64,000 nt of DNA from JADFUS01 sp964368765 (GCA_964368765.1 CAYJCU010000001.1:1-64000); one strand, 5' to 3'. Positions 8,118-16,042 are shown, numbered from the stretch's first letter. Numbers and translations: made by a program. Notes: generated by a model not told the origin, from the sequence alone.

Positions 8118-9407
8118 ATGGCAACTTTAAACTATATAATAAAATCTGAGCGCAAAACAACATTTGCTACATTGTGGGTTAGATTAAGAAGTGGACGAGA
8201 ATATGATATCTTTGCACAATCGGGCTACACTATTCCTCCTGAACTTTGGAATAATAAAACACAGAAAATCAAATCAAAATTTACTACAATAGATAACTTC
8301 ACCGAAAACGGTGCACGAGAACTATCTAACAATCTGAATACCTTAAGGAGCATTATTCTTAATGCTTTAAACGACTCTATTGGACGCACGATAAACAAAG
8401 AATGGCTTGAAGAGATAATACTTAATTATCATAATCCCAAAGTAGAGCTGGAAAAATCAAAAACAACCCTATTAGAATACCTTTACCAATACATAAAAGA
8501 TATGGAGAGTGGCGATAGACTCTCTGTTGATAAGAAAAGATACACTCCAGCGACAATTAAAAACTATAAAGGGTTTGTTGTACAGTTTGAGGAGTTCTGC
8601 AAGTCAAAAAAACGCAAATATGATTTCAATGATATTGATATGAATTTTTACGATAACTTCGTTGCATTCTTTACTAAGAAAAACTACTCTATCAATACCA
8701 TTGGTCGTCATATCAAAAACTTGAAAATTATTATGCGTGTCGCACGTGATGAGGGTTACCATAATAATGGCAATATTGAGCAACGAAAGTTTAAAGTTGT
8801 ATCAGCTAGAGTTGATAACATATATCTTAACGAGAGCGAGTTAAGGGCTATGTATGAATTAGACCTCTCGGCAAAACCGAATTATGATGCTGCACGTGAT
8901 GTATTTTTGATGGGATGCTATACAGCTCAAAGATATAGCGACTATTCGGTGATTGACGAAACTAATATACGTAAACTAGAGAGTGGCGAAGTTGTTATAG
9001 ATATTAAGCAACAGAAGACTGGAGCACGTGTTATTATCCCCGCTCGTAAAGAGGTGCTAGATATTCTTATGAAATATGATAATAAGCTACCACGAACACA
9101 CGAGCAAAAGGTTAACAAATATATTAAAGAGGTTGCTGAGTTAGCAGGAATAATCGACACGGTAGAGGTTGAGAGTATGCAGAATGGCATTGTCATAAAA
9201 AATGTTGTCCGTAAATGCGAGTTGGTAAAGACCCACACCGCCCGTAGGAGTGGTGCAACGAATATGTATCTTGCAGGGATACCATCTATTGCCATTATGA
9301 AAATAACAGGACATAAAACCGAAAAGGAGTTTATGAAGTACATAAAAATATCGGAGGAAGAGACAGCCATGGAGCTTATGAACCACCCTTATTTTAGTAG
9401 AAGATAA
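8118..9407 (+). CDS. int: tyrosine recombinase/integrase of the element
   Basis: A 429-aa tyrosine recombinase that would catalyse integration into and excision from tRNA-Cys. An N-terminal arm-binding region and a SAM-like core-binding domain (about 115-215) precede the catalytic domain. Visible active-site residues are Arg272 (in QRYSDYS), Lys300, His373 and Arg376 (HTARR), His399 (TGHK) and the nucleophile Tyr408. Size and layout match integrases of Bacteroidota conjugative and mobilizable transposons. It reads away from the left end and lies at the end opposite the intact tRNA. Confidence 0.93.
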   Translation: MATLNYIIKSERKTTFATLWVRLRSGREYDIFAQSGYTIPPELWNNKTQKIKSKFTTIDNFTENGARELSNNLNTLRSIILNALNDSIGRTINKEWLEEIILNYHNPKVELEKSKTTLLEYLYQYIKDMESGDRLSVDKKRYTPATIKNYKGFVVQFEEFCKSKKRKYDFNDIDMNFYDNFVAFFTKKNYSINTIGRHIKNLKIIMRVARDEGYHNNGNIEQRKFKVVSARVDNIYLNESELRAMYELDLSAKPNYDAARDVFLMGCYTAQRYSDYSVIDETNIRKLESGEVVIDIKQQKTGARVIIPARKEVLDILMKYDNKLPRTHEQKVNKYIKEVAELAGIIDTVEVESMQNGIVIKNVVRKCELVKTHTARRSGATNMYLAGIPSIAIMKITGHKTEKEFMKYIKISEEETAMELMNHPYFSRR

Positions 9408-9425
9408 TAAAAAACATAAAGAATC

Positions 9426-9443
9426 GTTTCTATATATAGAAAC
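9426..9443. promoter_or_regulatory. 18-bp perfect palindrome: TA operator and/or int terminator
   Basis: GTTTCTATATATAGAAAC reads the same on both strands. It occupies the -33 region of the toxin-antitoxin promoter (-7 box TAACTTTG at 9451-9458), which suits an operator for the HTH antitoxin. It is followed by TTTTTT and lies 19 nt after the integrase stop, so it could also end the integrase transcript. Confidence 0.6.
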
Positions 9444-9450
9444 TTTTTTA

Positions 9451-9458
9451 TAACTTTG
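9451..9458 (+). promoter_or_regulatory. -7 box of the toxin-antitoxin operon
   Basis: TAACTTTG, 19 nt before the preferred toxin start codon at 9478. Confidence 0.6.
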
Positions 9459-9477
9459 TGGCGTTATAGTTGTGAAT

Positions 9478-9819
9478 ATGAATAATAAAGCAAAATTCAA
9501 GGTAGAGTTACACGATGAGGCTGTTGACTTTCTACGTAGAGTGGATGATAAGACTCGTCAAAAGATTGTTGGAAATATGCATCGTGCATCACTTTGTTTA
9601 GATCCTAAAATACTCAAGAAACTGACTGGAGATATATGGGAGTTTCGAACGCTGTATGCAGGCAAACAATATAGAATGTTAGCATTTTGGGATAAGAGAG
9701 ATGGCGAAGATACATTAGTTATCGCTACACACGGATTTATTAAGAAGGTGAGCAAAGTCCCTCAAAAGGAGATAGATAAAGCAAAATCAATTATGAAACT
9801 ATATTTTTCGGAGGAATAA
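9478..9819 (+). CDS. HigB/RelE-type toxin (phage Gp49-like, DUF891 family)
   Basis: A small basic protein of 113 aa (115 aa if the GTG at 9472 is used). The ATG at 9478 is preferred. FRTLYAGKQYRMLAFWDK and LVIATHGFIKKVSKVPQKEIDKA match the RelE/HigB superfamily, specifically the Gp49-like branch. These toxins cut mRNA on the ribosome. The toxin gene comes first and the HTH antitoxin gene follows 3 nt later, the usual HigBA order. The pair probably stabilises the element in its host. Confidence 0.85.
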   Translation: MNNKAKFKVELHDEAVDFLRRVDDKTRQKIVGNMHRASLCLDPKILKKLTGDIWEFRTLYAGKQYRMLAFWDKRDGEDTLVIATHGFIKKVSKVPQKEIDKAKSIMKLYFSEE

Positions 9820-9822
9820 GAT

Positions 9823-10146
9823 ATGGAAACAAGAAAGAAAAAAGCAAATTTTACATCACTAGATGTCGTGTTAGATGAAACATTTGGAAAGAGTGGCACA
9901 CCAGAGCGTACAGCGTATGATGCAGAGATTGAGCTATGGTTAGTTGGACAGAAAATCAAAGAGATAAGGGAAGCTAGAAAACTAACACAAGAAGATTTAG
10001 GTAAACTTATTGGTGTTCAAAAAGCTCAAATATCTAAAATAGAGAGTGGGAAAAATTTAACAATAGCGACTATTCAAAAAATCTTCAAAGCACTTGAGTT
10101 AGAGGTTAAATTAAGAATTGAGGATGTTGAATTGTCTCTATCATAA
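9823..10146 (+). CDS. HigA-type antitoxin, XRE family
   Basis: A 107-aa protein with a C-terminal Cro/C1 HTH: IKEIREARKLTQEDLGKLIGVQ then the recognition region QISKIESGKNLTIATIQKIFKAL (residues about 45-95). Such antitoxins neutralise the co-encoded toxin and repress the operon. The palindrome at 9426-9443 is the most likely binding site. It is translationally coupled to the toxin by a 3-nt gap. Confidence 0.87.
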   Translation: METRKKKANFTSLDVVLDETFGKSGTPERTAYDAEIELWLVGQKIKEIREARKLTQEDLGKLIGVQKAQISKIESGKNLTIATIQKIFKALELEVKLRIEDVELSLS

Positions 10147-10201
10147 TATTTCGATATTTGTGTATTAAGAGAAGGAACACGACACATATAATTAAGTAAT
10201 T

Positions 10202-10426
10202 ATGAAACAGAAAAAGATTACAGAGCAAGATTACATCAAAGCTCATCGCAAGTCTTCTCGTGAGGAGGAGATTGCAACCTTTGGTAAGCAGGTTACACAC
10301 CGCACCAAGGTACAGAAGTCGAAAAAAGTATATGACCGTAAAGGTAATAAGGCAGCTATCAAAAGGCTGCCTTATTTAATTTTACACCTATCAGTAAGAA
10401 ACTATGCCAACTTGACATTGAATTAA
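10202..10426 (+). CDS. small basic hypothetical protein of the element
   Basis: A 74-aa Lys/Arg-rich protein starting MKQKKITEQDYIKAHRK. I recall short proteins of this general kind in Bacteroidota genomes, but I can assign no function. A hairpin, AATAAGGCAGC/GCTGCCTTATT (10346-10376), lies inside the 3' part of the frame. The final 20 or so residues lose the basic character of the rest, so the gene may be read into a structured 3' region or its end may have been altered. Confidence 0.55.
   Translation: MKQKKITEQDYIKAHRKSSREEEIATFGKQVTHRTKVQKSKKVYDRKGNKAAIKRLPYLILHLSVRNYANLTLN
10346..10376 (+). terminator. Hairpin inside the end of the small ORF
   Basis: An 11-bp perfect stem with a 9-nt loop followed by TTTAATTTTA. 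The T tract is weak, so it may be an inefficient terminator or attenuator between the toxin-antitoxin region and the RteC-like gene. Confidence 0.45.
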
Positions 10427-10446
10427 TGAAACTTATGTTATCTTTG
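10417..10446 (+). promoter_or_regulatory. Promoter of the RteC-like gene
   Basis: ATTG at 10417-10420 and TATCTTTG at 10439-10446, spacing 18 nt, 42 nt before the start codon. Confidence 0.6.
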
Positions 10447-10488
10447 CCGTAGTTAACTTTAATTCACAATATTATACTACATACTTTT

Positions 10489-11340
10489 ATGGAAAGAAAA
10501 GTAAGACGCATAAGAAGATCAATAAATAAAATGTATATTAAATCTATGGTACATTCGATAGATAACATCGTTGAGTACTTAGATCTATTTTTAGAGCATG
10601 GGGAACTTGGGCTCTATCCACACTTTGAATATGAGTATTACATTAATGAGGAGTTAATCGAGTTAGACAAATCAAACAGAGAAGATCATATTGATAATTT
10701 GATAATTAATTGTGCCCGTGAATTGCACATATTCAACAAAAACATTATCCCATACCCAAAAGCAGAGCCTGAATCATATACTGAATATCTGTTAGATGAG
10801 CTCTTCGTTGATTCAGTAAAGAGAATGGATACTTTTTTTGCAAAGAAAAACATAGAACGTAAAATTTTTCAAGCAGAATTGGATAGTGATATTATTTGGG
10901 ATCAATATCTAATACTAAAGTGTGCTTGGTATATCATCGGAAATCTAAAAGAGATAACTAGTGGTGAGAATAAGGAGTTTGAGAAAGAGATAAATTACAA
11001 GCTATCATTTTCAGGTCATATGGAACAGTATGAAGATATAGAGACTTCGGATGACAGTGAAGAAAGCGACACCCAAGCCAACTATAATGCCTTTAGATGG
11101 TTTGGCTCTCCTGCCGAATTATCTACGCTAATGCAGACACTTGCAGATAATGGATATATCGACACCCCTTACAGAAAAGATGGAGGTAGAAATAATGAAG
11201 GATTCTCTCGTAAGATATGCTCTATCTTTCAGTTAGACAAAGGGAGCGTTAAAAGTGTTCTGAATAACCTTAAAGATAGTCGCATTACGCCTGACAACAA
11301 TTTTAAGTTAGCTATGGATAAACTACCGAAGATAAAATAA
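10489..11340 (+). CDS. RteC-like domain protein, possible excision/transfer regulator
   Basis: A 283-aa protein with a helical, charged N-terminal two thirds. The C-terminal segment FRWFGSPAELSTLMQTLADNG (about 203-223), then ICSIFQLDKGSVKSVLNNLKDS, resembles the C-terminal part of RteC. RteC is the CTnDOT protein that switches on excision genes. The match is by eye and distant. Its position just upstream of an excisionase-like gene supports a regulatory role. A run of acidic and Ser residues (EDIETSDDSEESD, about 182-194) forms a linker. It could instead be an unrelated Bacteroidota element protein. Confidence 0.5.
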   Translation: MERKVRRIRRSINKMYIKSMVHSIDNIVEYLDLFLEHGELGLYPHFEYEYYINEELIELDKSNREDHIDNLIINCARELHIFNKNIIPYPKAEPESYTEYLLDELFVDSVKRMDTFFAKKNIERKIFQAELDSDIIWDQYLILKCAWYIIGNLKEITSGENKEFEKEINYKLSFSGHMEQYEDIETSDDSEESDTQANYNAFRWFGSPAELSTLMQTLADNGYIDTPYRKDGGRNNEGFSRKICSIFQLDKGSVKSVLNNLKDSRITPDNNFKLAMDKLPKIK

Positions 11341-11350
11341 ACCAAAATCT

Positions 11351-11369
11351 ACTGGGCGTTCACTGGGCG
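11351..11369 (+). repeat. Tandem ACTGGGCG repeat with 11-bp period
   Basis: ACTGGGCG occurs at 11351-11358 and 11362-11369, between the RteC-like and excisionase-like genes and just upstream of the latter's weak -7 box (AACCTTTG, 11395-11402). One helical turn between copies suggests a protein-binding site, perhaps for the upstream regulator. Confidence 0.4.
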
Positions 11370-11431
11370 CACAACAACAAGATTAAATTATATAAACCTT
11401 TGTGGCATATTAACCGTTTAAAAGCGATTTT

Positions 11432-11734
11432 ATGTCACAAATTTTTTTGGAGGGTATGACTGTCGAAACCCTCTCGGATATTATCCGACAAACAGTCAAA
11501 GAGGAGATTTCTAATAAAGAGGCAACTAAGCACACCTTAGAGGCTAACGCCTCGGGCTATCTCACTCGCAAACAGACAGCCTCACGCCTTAAAGTGTCGC
11601 TTGTAACCCTCACCGAATGGGTTAATCGCTCACGTCTCAAAGCCTATAAGATTGGCGGTAGAGTTCTATTTCGAGAGTCCGAAGTTGAAGAGGCTCTTTC
11701 ACAAATTGTTCCACTTAAAAACAAGAGGAGGTAG
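11432..11734 (+). CDS. excisionase-family helix-turn-helix protein
   Basis: A 100-aa protein. Residues about 43-92 (YLTRKQTASRLKVSLVTLTEW, then RLKAYKIGGRVLFRESEVEEAL) form the MerR-like winged HTH of the excisionase/HTH_17 family. Proteins of this kind sit between the integrase and the replication genes in NBU-like elements and help excision or regulate primase genes. An AGGAGG lies at its 3' end (11726-11731), just ahead of the next gene; Shine-Dalgarno-like sequences are rare in this window. Confidence 0.8.
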   Translation: MSQIFLEGMTVETLSDIIRQTVKEEISNKEATKHTLEANASGYLTRKQTASRLKVSLVTLTEWVNRSRLKAYKIGGRVLFRESEVEEALSQIVPLKNKRR

Positions 11735-11736
11735 CT

Positions 11737-12594
11737 ATGGAGAACGAAAAATATATCCGAGTAGCTACTACCCTCTATAAGGTTGTGCAAAAGCCTCTGC
11801 AAAGTGGCGATTTCTTTGAGGTGCGCATTCCGTGGAGCTACGACACCATACGTCAAGACCACTCAAAAGATTTTATCTCGCAAATCGAAAAATATGATGG
11901 TTTTTGTTGCGTACCATCACACACCAACCATCAAAAGACAATAGGCACATTCTTAAATGAGTATGAAGCTATCGAGGTAGAACCACAAAAGGGGGATTTT
12001 CCTGTTGTAACCTCTGTACTTCGTCATATCTTTGGCGAGCAGTATGAAATGGGGCTTGATTTTCTGCAACTGCTATACACTCAGCCACTGCAACGACTAC
12101 CGATTCTACTACTCGTATCAAAACAGCGCAATACAGGTAAAACCACCTTTCTCAATATGTTAAAAGCTATATTTGGAACAAATATGACCTTTAATACTAA
12201 CGAAGATTTTCGTTCTCAGTTCAATAGCGATTGGGCTACTAAGTTGATTGTTGCCGTTGATGAGGTGCTTTTAGATAGACGTGAAGATTCTGAGCGTATT
12301 AAGAACCTAAGCACCGCACGACGCTATAAAGCTGAGGCAAAGGGCAAGGATCGTAACGAAGTGGAGTTCTTCGCTAAATTTGTGCTATGTTCTAATAATG
12401 AACTTAACCCAATACTTATTGAGCAGGGTGAGACTCGCTATTGGGTGCGTAAGATTCCACCACTCTCTCACGACAATCCGAACATATCCAGTGAGATAAA
12501 AAAAGAGTTCCTGCGCTGTTGTGGCATTTGCAGAATAGGGAGCTATCGACACAAAATGAGTCACGTATGTGGTTCAAAGATTCTCTACTCGTAA
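11737..12594 (+). pseudogene. primase/helicase (VirE/DUF5906-like), 5' fragment before a frameshift
   Basis: A 285-aa reading frame with a P-loop ATPase core. SKQRNTGKTTFLNML (about 130-145) is the Walker A region and KLIVAVDEVLLD (about 168-180) the Walker B region. It resembles the helicase half of virulence-associated-E/primase proteins found in Bacteroidota mobile elements. After SSEIKKEF the frame runs into a non-homologous tail (LRCCGICRIGSYR...), while the expected continuation PALLWHLQNRELST lies in the next frame (12510 onward). Restoring one C in the CC at 12510-12511 gives EFPALLWHL and joins the two frames. Confidence 0.75.
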
Positions 12595-12929
12595 CCGATG
12601 CACTGCGTAAGATGGTTAATCATAACCGCAATAAGGTGGAGGTTGAGATGCTACACATACTATCTGATATTATGTCGCTTGGCAAGATGGATGAATATAA
12701 ATTCTGTATTGTTGATATGGTGCACATGATTGAGAGACGAGGACATAAAGTGTCTCACAGCTATATACGTAGGATAGTTCAGCAGAATTGGGGACTAAAA
12801 CCGAGCGAACCAACCTACTACACCAGCAACATATTGCAGAGTGATGGTACTCTCAAACAGTCCAAATGCACAGGACGATATTACACCATCACTAAGGAGA
12901 TGATTGATAAAATCTTGTTAGATTGTTAA
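12519..12929 (+). pseudogene. primase/helicase, 3' fragment after the frameshift
   Basis: This 136-aa frame continues the preceding gene: LQNRELSTQNESRMWFKDSLLVTDAL is the typical C-terminal domain of the same family. The only available start in this frame is a TTG, and homology begins upstream of it at 12510, so it is not an independent gene. A -1 slip on the A7 run at 12498-12504 would also connect the frames, so a programmed event cannot be excluded. The joined protein would be near 398 aa. Confidence 0.72.
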
Positions 12930-12967
12930 GTTATATATCTATTATATTGATAATAAGCATTATAACA

Positions 12968-13041
12968 ATCTTACAAAACACTCACAAAGTGCTAACACTC
13001 TTACATCTTACAAATCAAAAACTGCGTAAGATATTTGTAAG
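12968..13041. repeat. Iteron-like ATCTTACAAA repeats
   Basis: ATCTTACAAA occurs at 12968-12977 and 13005-13014. The inverted core GTAAGAT lies at 13026-13032 and TTTGTAAG at 13034-13041. The region between the two primase genes is AT-rich, which would suit an initiation site for element replication. Confidence 0.45.
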
Positions 13042-13105
13042 GGCACTATATAATTATAAATCAATGATTTAACCATAAGATATTACAAACTAACAAAATT
13101 ACATT

Positions 13106-13969
13106 ATGAACACTAAGCAGATTAGTATAAAACAATTTCTTTCAGATAGGGGCATCACTCCAGTGAGAGAGAATAATAACAGTGGAGTATATCTATCGCC
13201 ACTACGAACAGAGCAAACCCCTAGTTTTAAGGTGGACTATGTGAAAAACATATGGTACGACTTCGGGAGTGGCGAGGGAGGCTCTATCATCGACCTTGTT
13301 ATGAAGCTAGAACATTGCACCACCGCTGAGGCATTCGCTAAGCTCGAAAATAGCTCTTTTTTATCTCACCGTAATGAGCCATCAACCTCAGCAGAGCCAG
13401 TAATCACAGTAAACAGTGTTAAGCCACTAGCCTCACCACAACTAATAAACTATATCCATTCAAGAGGTATCGACATTGATATAGCAAAGAGGTATTGCAG
13501 TGAGGTACACTTCACAAATGGAGGCAAAAACTATTACGCTATTGGCTTTAGGTGTGATAGCGGAGGATGGGAACTAAGGAACCAATATTTCAAAGGAGGC
13601 ACAAGCCCCAAAGGTATAACCACCATTGATAAAAACTCTTCGGAGTGTATGGTGTTCGAGGGTTTTATGGATATGCTCTCATATCTATCACTGAAGAAAA
13701 CACCCGAGCTATCAATAAATATAGCTGTTATGAACTCGGTTGTGAATATATCAAAGGCATCAGATTTTTTGAAGAGGCACACTACCCTACGCTGCTTTTT
13801 TGATAATGACGAAGCAGGAAGAAGGGCATTAGCACAGATACGAAGTTATGATGTAAAGGTGATAGATTGTTCTCACATATATAGTAAATATAACGATTTA
13901 AACGACTATATAAAGAGTAAAATCAATACTCCAAAATTGCCTCATAGAGGTGTAAAAATGAATTTTTAG
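13106..13969 (+). CDS. Toprim-domain DNA primase of the element (DnaG/CHC2-like)
   Basis: A 287-aa protein. The N-terminus (LSPLRTEQTPSFKVDY...IWYDFGSGEGGSIIDL, about 30-75) is the zinc-finger-like domain of DnaG-type primases, but without the CHC2 zinc cysteines. Toprim follows, with VFEGFMDML (about 180-188) supplying the catalytic Glu and FFDNDEAGRRAL (about 230-241) the acidic pair. Such stand-alone primases prime lagging-strand synthesis on the transferred or replicating element. They are usual next to VirE-like genes in Bacteroidota mobile DNA. Confidence 0.85.
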   Translation: MNTKQISIKQFLSDRGITPVRENNNSGVYLSPLRTEQTPSFKVDYVKNIWYDFGSGEGGSIIDLVMKLEHCTTAEAFAKLENSSFLSHRNEPSTSAEPVITVNSVKPLASPQLINYIHSRGIDIDIAKRYCSEVHFTNGGKNYYAIGFRCDSGGWELRNQYFKGGTSPKGITTIDKNSSECMVFEGFMDMLSYLSLKKTPELSINIAVMNSVVNISKASDFLKRHTTLRCFFDNDEAGRRALAQIRSYDVKVIDCSHIYSKYNDLNDYIKSKINTPKLPHRGVKMNF

Positions 13970-13986
13970 TAACTGATATTAACATT

Positions 13987-14086
13987 ATCGGGATTTTATT
14001 TAGCGAGTATGTGTTAATGTGGGACATTAACAGCGCCTTGCAGGCGTAAACTCGCACAATCCCGATGGTCTGAGCCGTATGACGGC
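13987..14086 (+). other. Structured region, candidate oriT or structured RNA
   Basis: Between the primase and mobilization genes lies a nested set of perfect stems. ATCGGGATT (13987-13995) pairs with AATCCCGAT (14058-14066). GCGAGT (14003-14008) pairs with ACTCGC (14050-14055). Inside these are TGTTAATGT-ggg-ACATTAACA (14012-14032) and CGCCT-tgc-AGGCG (14034-14046). A last hairpin GCCGT-atg-ACGGC (14074-14086) follows. Position directly upstream of mobC/relaxase is where oriT is expected in mobilizable elements. The cloverleaf-like fold could equally be a single-strand origin or a structured leader RNA. Confidence 0.6.
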
Positions 14087-14103
14087 AGCTAATAAATTAT
14101 GGT

Positions 14104-14490
14104 ATGGAAAGAAAAATAACGCCTACGGAGGCATTTCGCAAAAATAGAAATAATAACGGGCGACCCAAGAAGTCAATAGCCGATGTGAGAGACTATTTTG
14201 TTAGGGTGCGGCTCAACGCAAGCGAGTACTACTCCACCAAAGCAAAGGCACGACAAGCAGGTATGAAGATGAGCGAATATATACGCTCGGCACTAAATAG
14301 CTCTGTAGTCAAAGAGCGGTTTGGGAAGAATCATAACAAGATGATTTTGCTTCTAACCTCGGCTCTTAATAACCTCAACCAGCTCACTAAACGAGCGCAT
14401 CAAGCAGGATATTTTGCAGTAGATGGAGAGCTAAAACCATTAATAAAAGATATTGATAATACAATAAAAAAGATTGAATATGATAGCTAA
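14104..14490 (+). CDS. mobC: MobC-family relaxosome accessory protein
   Basis: A 128-aa basic protein. RPKKSIADVRDYFVRVRLNASEYYSTKAKARQAGMKMSEYIRSAL (residues about 20-63) is the ribbon-helix-helix region of mobilization accessory proteins. The rest is helical and ends before the relaxase start. Such proteins bind near oriT and help the relaxase open the strands. It overlaps the relaxase gene by 11 bp, so the two are probably co-translated. The predicted target is the structured region immediately upstream. Confidence 0.85.
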   Translation: MERKITPTEAFRKNRNNNGRPKKSIADVRDYFVRVRLNASEYYSTKAKARQAGMKMSEYIRSALNSSVVKERFGKNHNKMILLLTSALNNLNQLTKRAHQAGYFAVDGELKPLIKDIDNTIKKIEYDS

Positions 14491-15403
14491 TATAGTACAA
14501 GGCGCATCCTTTGCGGGTGCAATAAGGTATGCTCTCGGCAGTGAGGGATCATACACAATAATGATAGAAGGTATTAAAGATGGAACAAATCAAGAGATGG
14601 CGCACAGTTTCGAGACACAAGCTCGACTGAACCCAATAACAAAACCAGTGGCGCATATATCGCTTAACTTCTCTGCCGAAGATAGAGATAAACTAACCGA
14701 CGAAAAGATGATAGAGATAGCCAAAGAGTATATGCAAAAGATGGGGTACGACAATACGCAGTGCCTTATGGTGCGACATACTGATAGAGAACATCCTCAT
14801 CTGCACCTTATATTAAACAGAGTTGATTTTGATGGTAATCGTATCACAGATAGTAATGAGCATATTCGTAATATAAAGGCTACTCAAGAGCTTACACATA
14901 AGCATAACCTGTTTATTGCTGAGGGTAAAGATAACGTAAAACGACACAGGCTAATTGGTAGCGAGAAGATACGATACGAGATACACGATGCACTGTCAAA
15001 ACATATTCGCACCACTAAATCGTGGGAAGAGTTACAACAGAAACTAAAGGGCGAGGGTATATCTGTTGAGTTCAAATATAACGGCTCTACCGACCAAATC
15101 CAAGGGGTGAAGTTCACAAAGGACAACTTAACGTTCAACGGCTCTAAGGTAGATAAACAGTTTAGTTACTCTAAAATTGATTATCAGATACGTCAAAACT
15201 CATTAGCGGAGAAACATGTAAAAAGCAAAGCGGAGGAACATGTAAATATCCCATCATTTAGTGGTGGCTTAGGAGTGTTCGACCTACCACAGCCGCAGGG
15301 TGATGACCCTGAAGAGGAGAGCTTCAGAAGGCGTATGCAGAAAAAAAACGAGGTATTAAATTTTAAAATTTTTAAAAAAAATGGAGACACAAGCAATTAT
15401 TGA
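14480..15403 (+). CDS. relaxase/mobilization nuclease (MOBP-type)
   Basis: 307 aa from the ATG at 14480, preferred over the TTG at 14474. The start MIANIVQGASFAGAIRYAL is typical of Bacteroidota mobilization relaxases. The metal-binding three-His motif is VRHTDREHPHLHLILNRV with His100, His105, His107 and His109 visible. The protein would nick oriT and stay joined to the 5' end of the transferred strand. No coupling protein or T4SS is encoded here, so transfer must depend on another conjugative element. It overlaps mobC upstream and the membrane protein downstream. Confidence 0.9.
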   Translation: MIANIVQGASFAGAIRYALGSEGSYTIMIEGIKDGTNQEMAHSFETQARLNPITKPVAHISLNFSAEDRDKLTDEKMIEIAKEYMQKMGYDNTQCLMVRHTDREHPHLHLILNRVDFDGNRITDSNEHIRNIKATQELTHKHNLFIAEGKDNVKRHRLIGSEKIRYEIHDALSKHIRTTKSWEELQQKLKGEGISVEFKYNGSTDQIQGVKFTKDNLTFNGSKVDKQFSYSKIDYQIRQNSLAEKHVKSKAEEHVNIPSFSGGLGVFDLPQPQGDDPEEESFRRRMQKKNEVLNFKIFKKNGDTSNY

Positions 15404-15947
15404 GATGCTAAAAAAGCAAGAAAAATCACTAACCAAAATCGAAAAGGGGTTGTCGGCTCCTCAGCCGCAACAGCCGACAGTAGACCACACAAAGGTAGAG
15501 GCATTAACAGAGCAGTTACAAACCGTCGTTGACAAGACAGGCGAAGTGATAGAGGCAGTACGAAAGCCCATCATCAAGCAGAGTAAATTCTCTATATCGG
15601 TAGAGTCGAAGGAGATGCTATTTTATATACTACTATCATTTGTGGTGATAGTAGTTCTTGCAACAAAATATTTTGTAGACACTAAGCCCAACTATGACCA
15701 AAGGGATAATGACATTAAATATAGATATATAAAGATGGAAGGCGAGGCGACCCCCGAAATGATTACTGAGCTTGAAAACCTCTTTGAACTCAACCGAGAC
15801 AATAAGAAGATTAAGGAGATATGGCAAAATGTTAAGGAGTATGAGGAGACTATTCGCAAAAAAGTCGTAGCCGAAGAGCAGGCAAGGCGTAGGCAGTTGG
15901 AAGCAGACAGACTATACAATAAGGCTAAGGGGTTAAAAACGAGGTGA
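15381..15947 (+). CDS. membrane-anchored mobilization-associated protein
   Basis: A 188-aa protein overlapping the relaxase gene by 23 bp. It has a coiled N-terminal part (EKSLTKIEKG..., 10-60), one transmembrane segment (about 76-94, FYILLSFVVIVVLATKYF) and a highly charged C-terminal coiled coil. Proteins with this layout follow relaxase genes in Bacteroidota mobilizable elements. The function is not established; a role in bringing the relaxosome to the membrane is an inference. Confidence 0.65.
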   Translation: METQAIIEMLKKQEKSLTKIEKGLSAPQPQQPTVDHTKVEALTEQLQTVVDKTGEVIEAVRKPIIKQSKFSISVESKEMLFYILLSFVVIVVLATKYFVDTKPNYDQRDNDIKYRYIKMEGEATPEMITELENLFELNRDNKKIKEIWQNVKEYEETIRKKVVAEEQARRRQLEADRLYNKAKGLKTR

Positions 15948-15984
15948 TAATAACCTAACAAAGAGCTGATTTTCTCTTCGTTTT

Positions 15985-16015
15985 TTTGCAAATTGCCATA
16001 AAAGTTGTAACTTTA
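15985..16015 (+). promoter_or_regulatory. Candidate promoter of the hsdM operon
   Basis: TTTG at 15985-15988 and TAACTTTA at 16008-16015 (last base differs from consensus), spacing 19 nt. A small hairpin, AAGAG/CTCTT followed by T (about 15961-15987), just upstream probably ends the mob transcript. Confidence 0.5.
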
Positions 16016-16042
16016 GAGCCATAATATGGTAATTTTAAATAT

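Noticed and set aside
9141..9500. Minus-strand frames opposite the integrase
   Set aside because: They lie inside a clear integrase domain, with no promoter or family features.
12498..12504. Programmed -1 frameshift as the main explanation for the split primase
   Set aside because: Restoring a C gives a better family-like sequence (EFPALL) than slipping on A7 (KRVPALL), so mutation or error is favoured. Kept only as an alternative.
12960..13045. A CRISPR array in the repeat cluster
   Set aside because: Repeats are only 7-10 bp, irregularly spaced and in both orientations; no cas genes.
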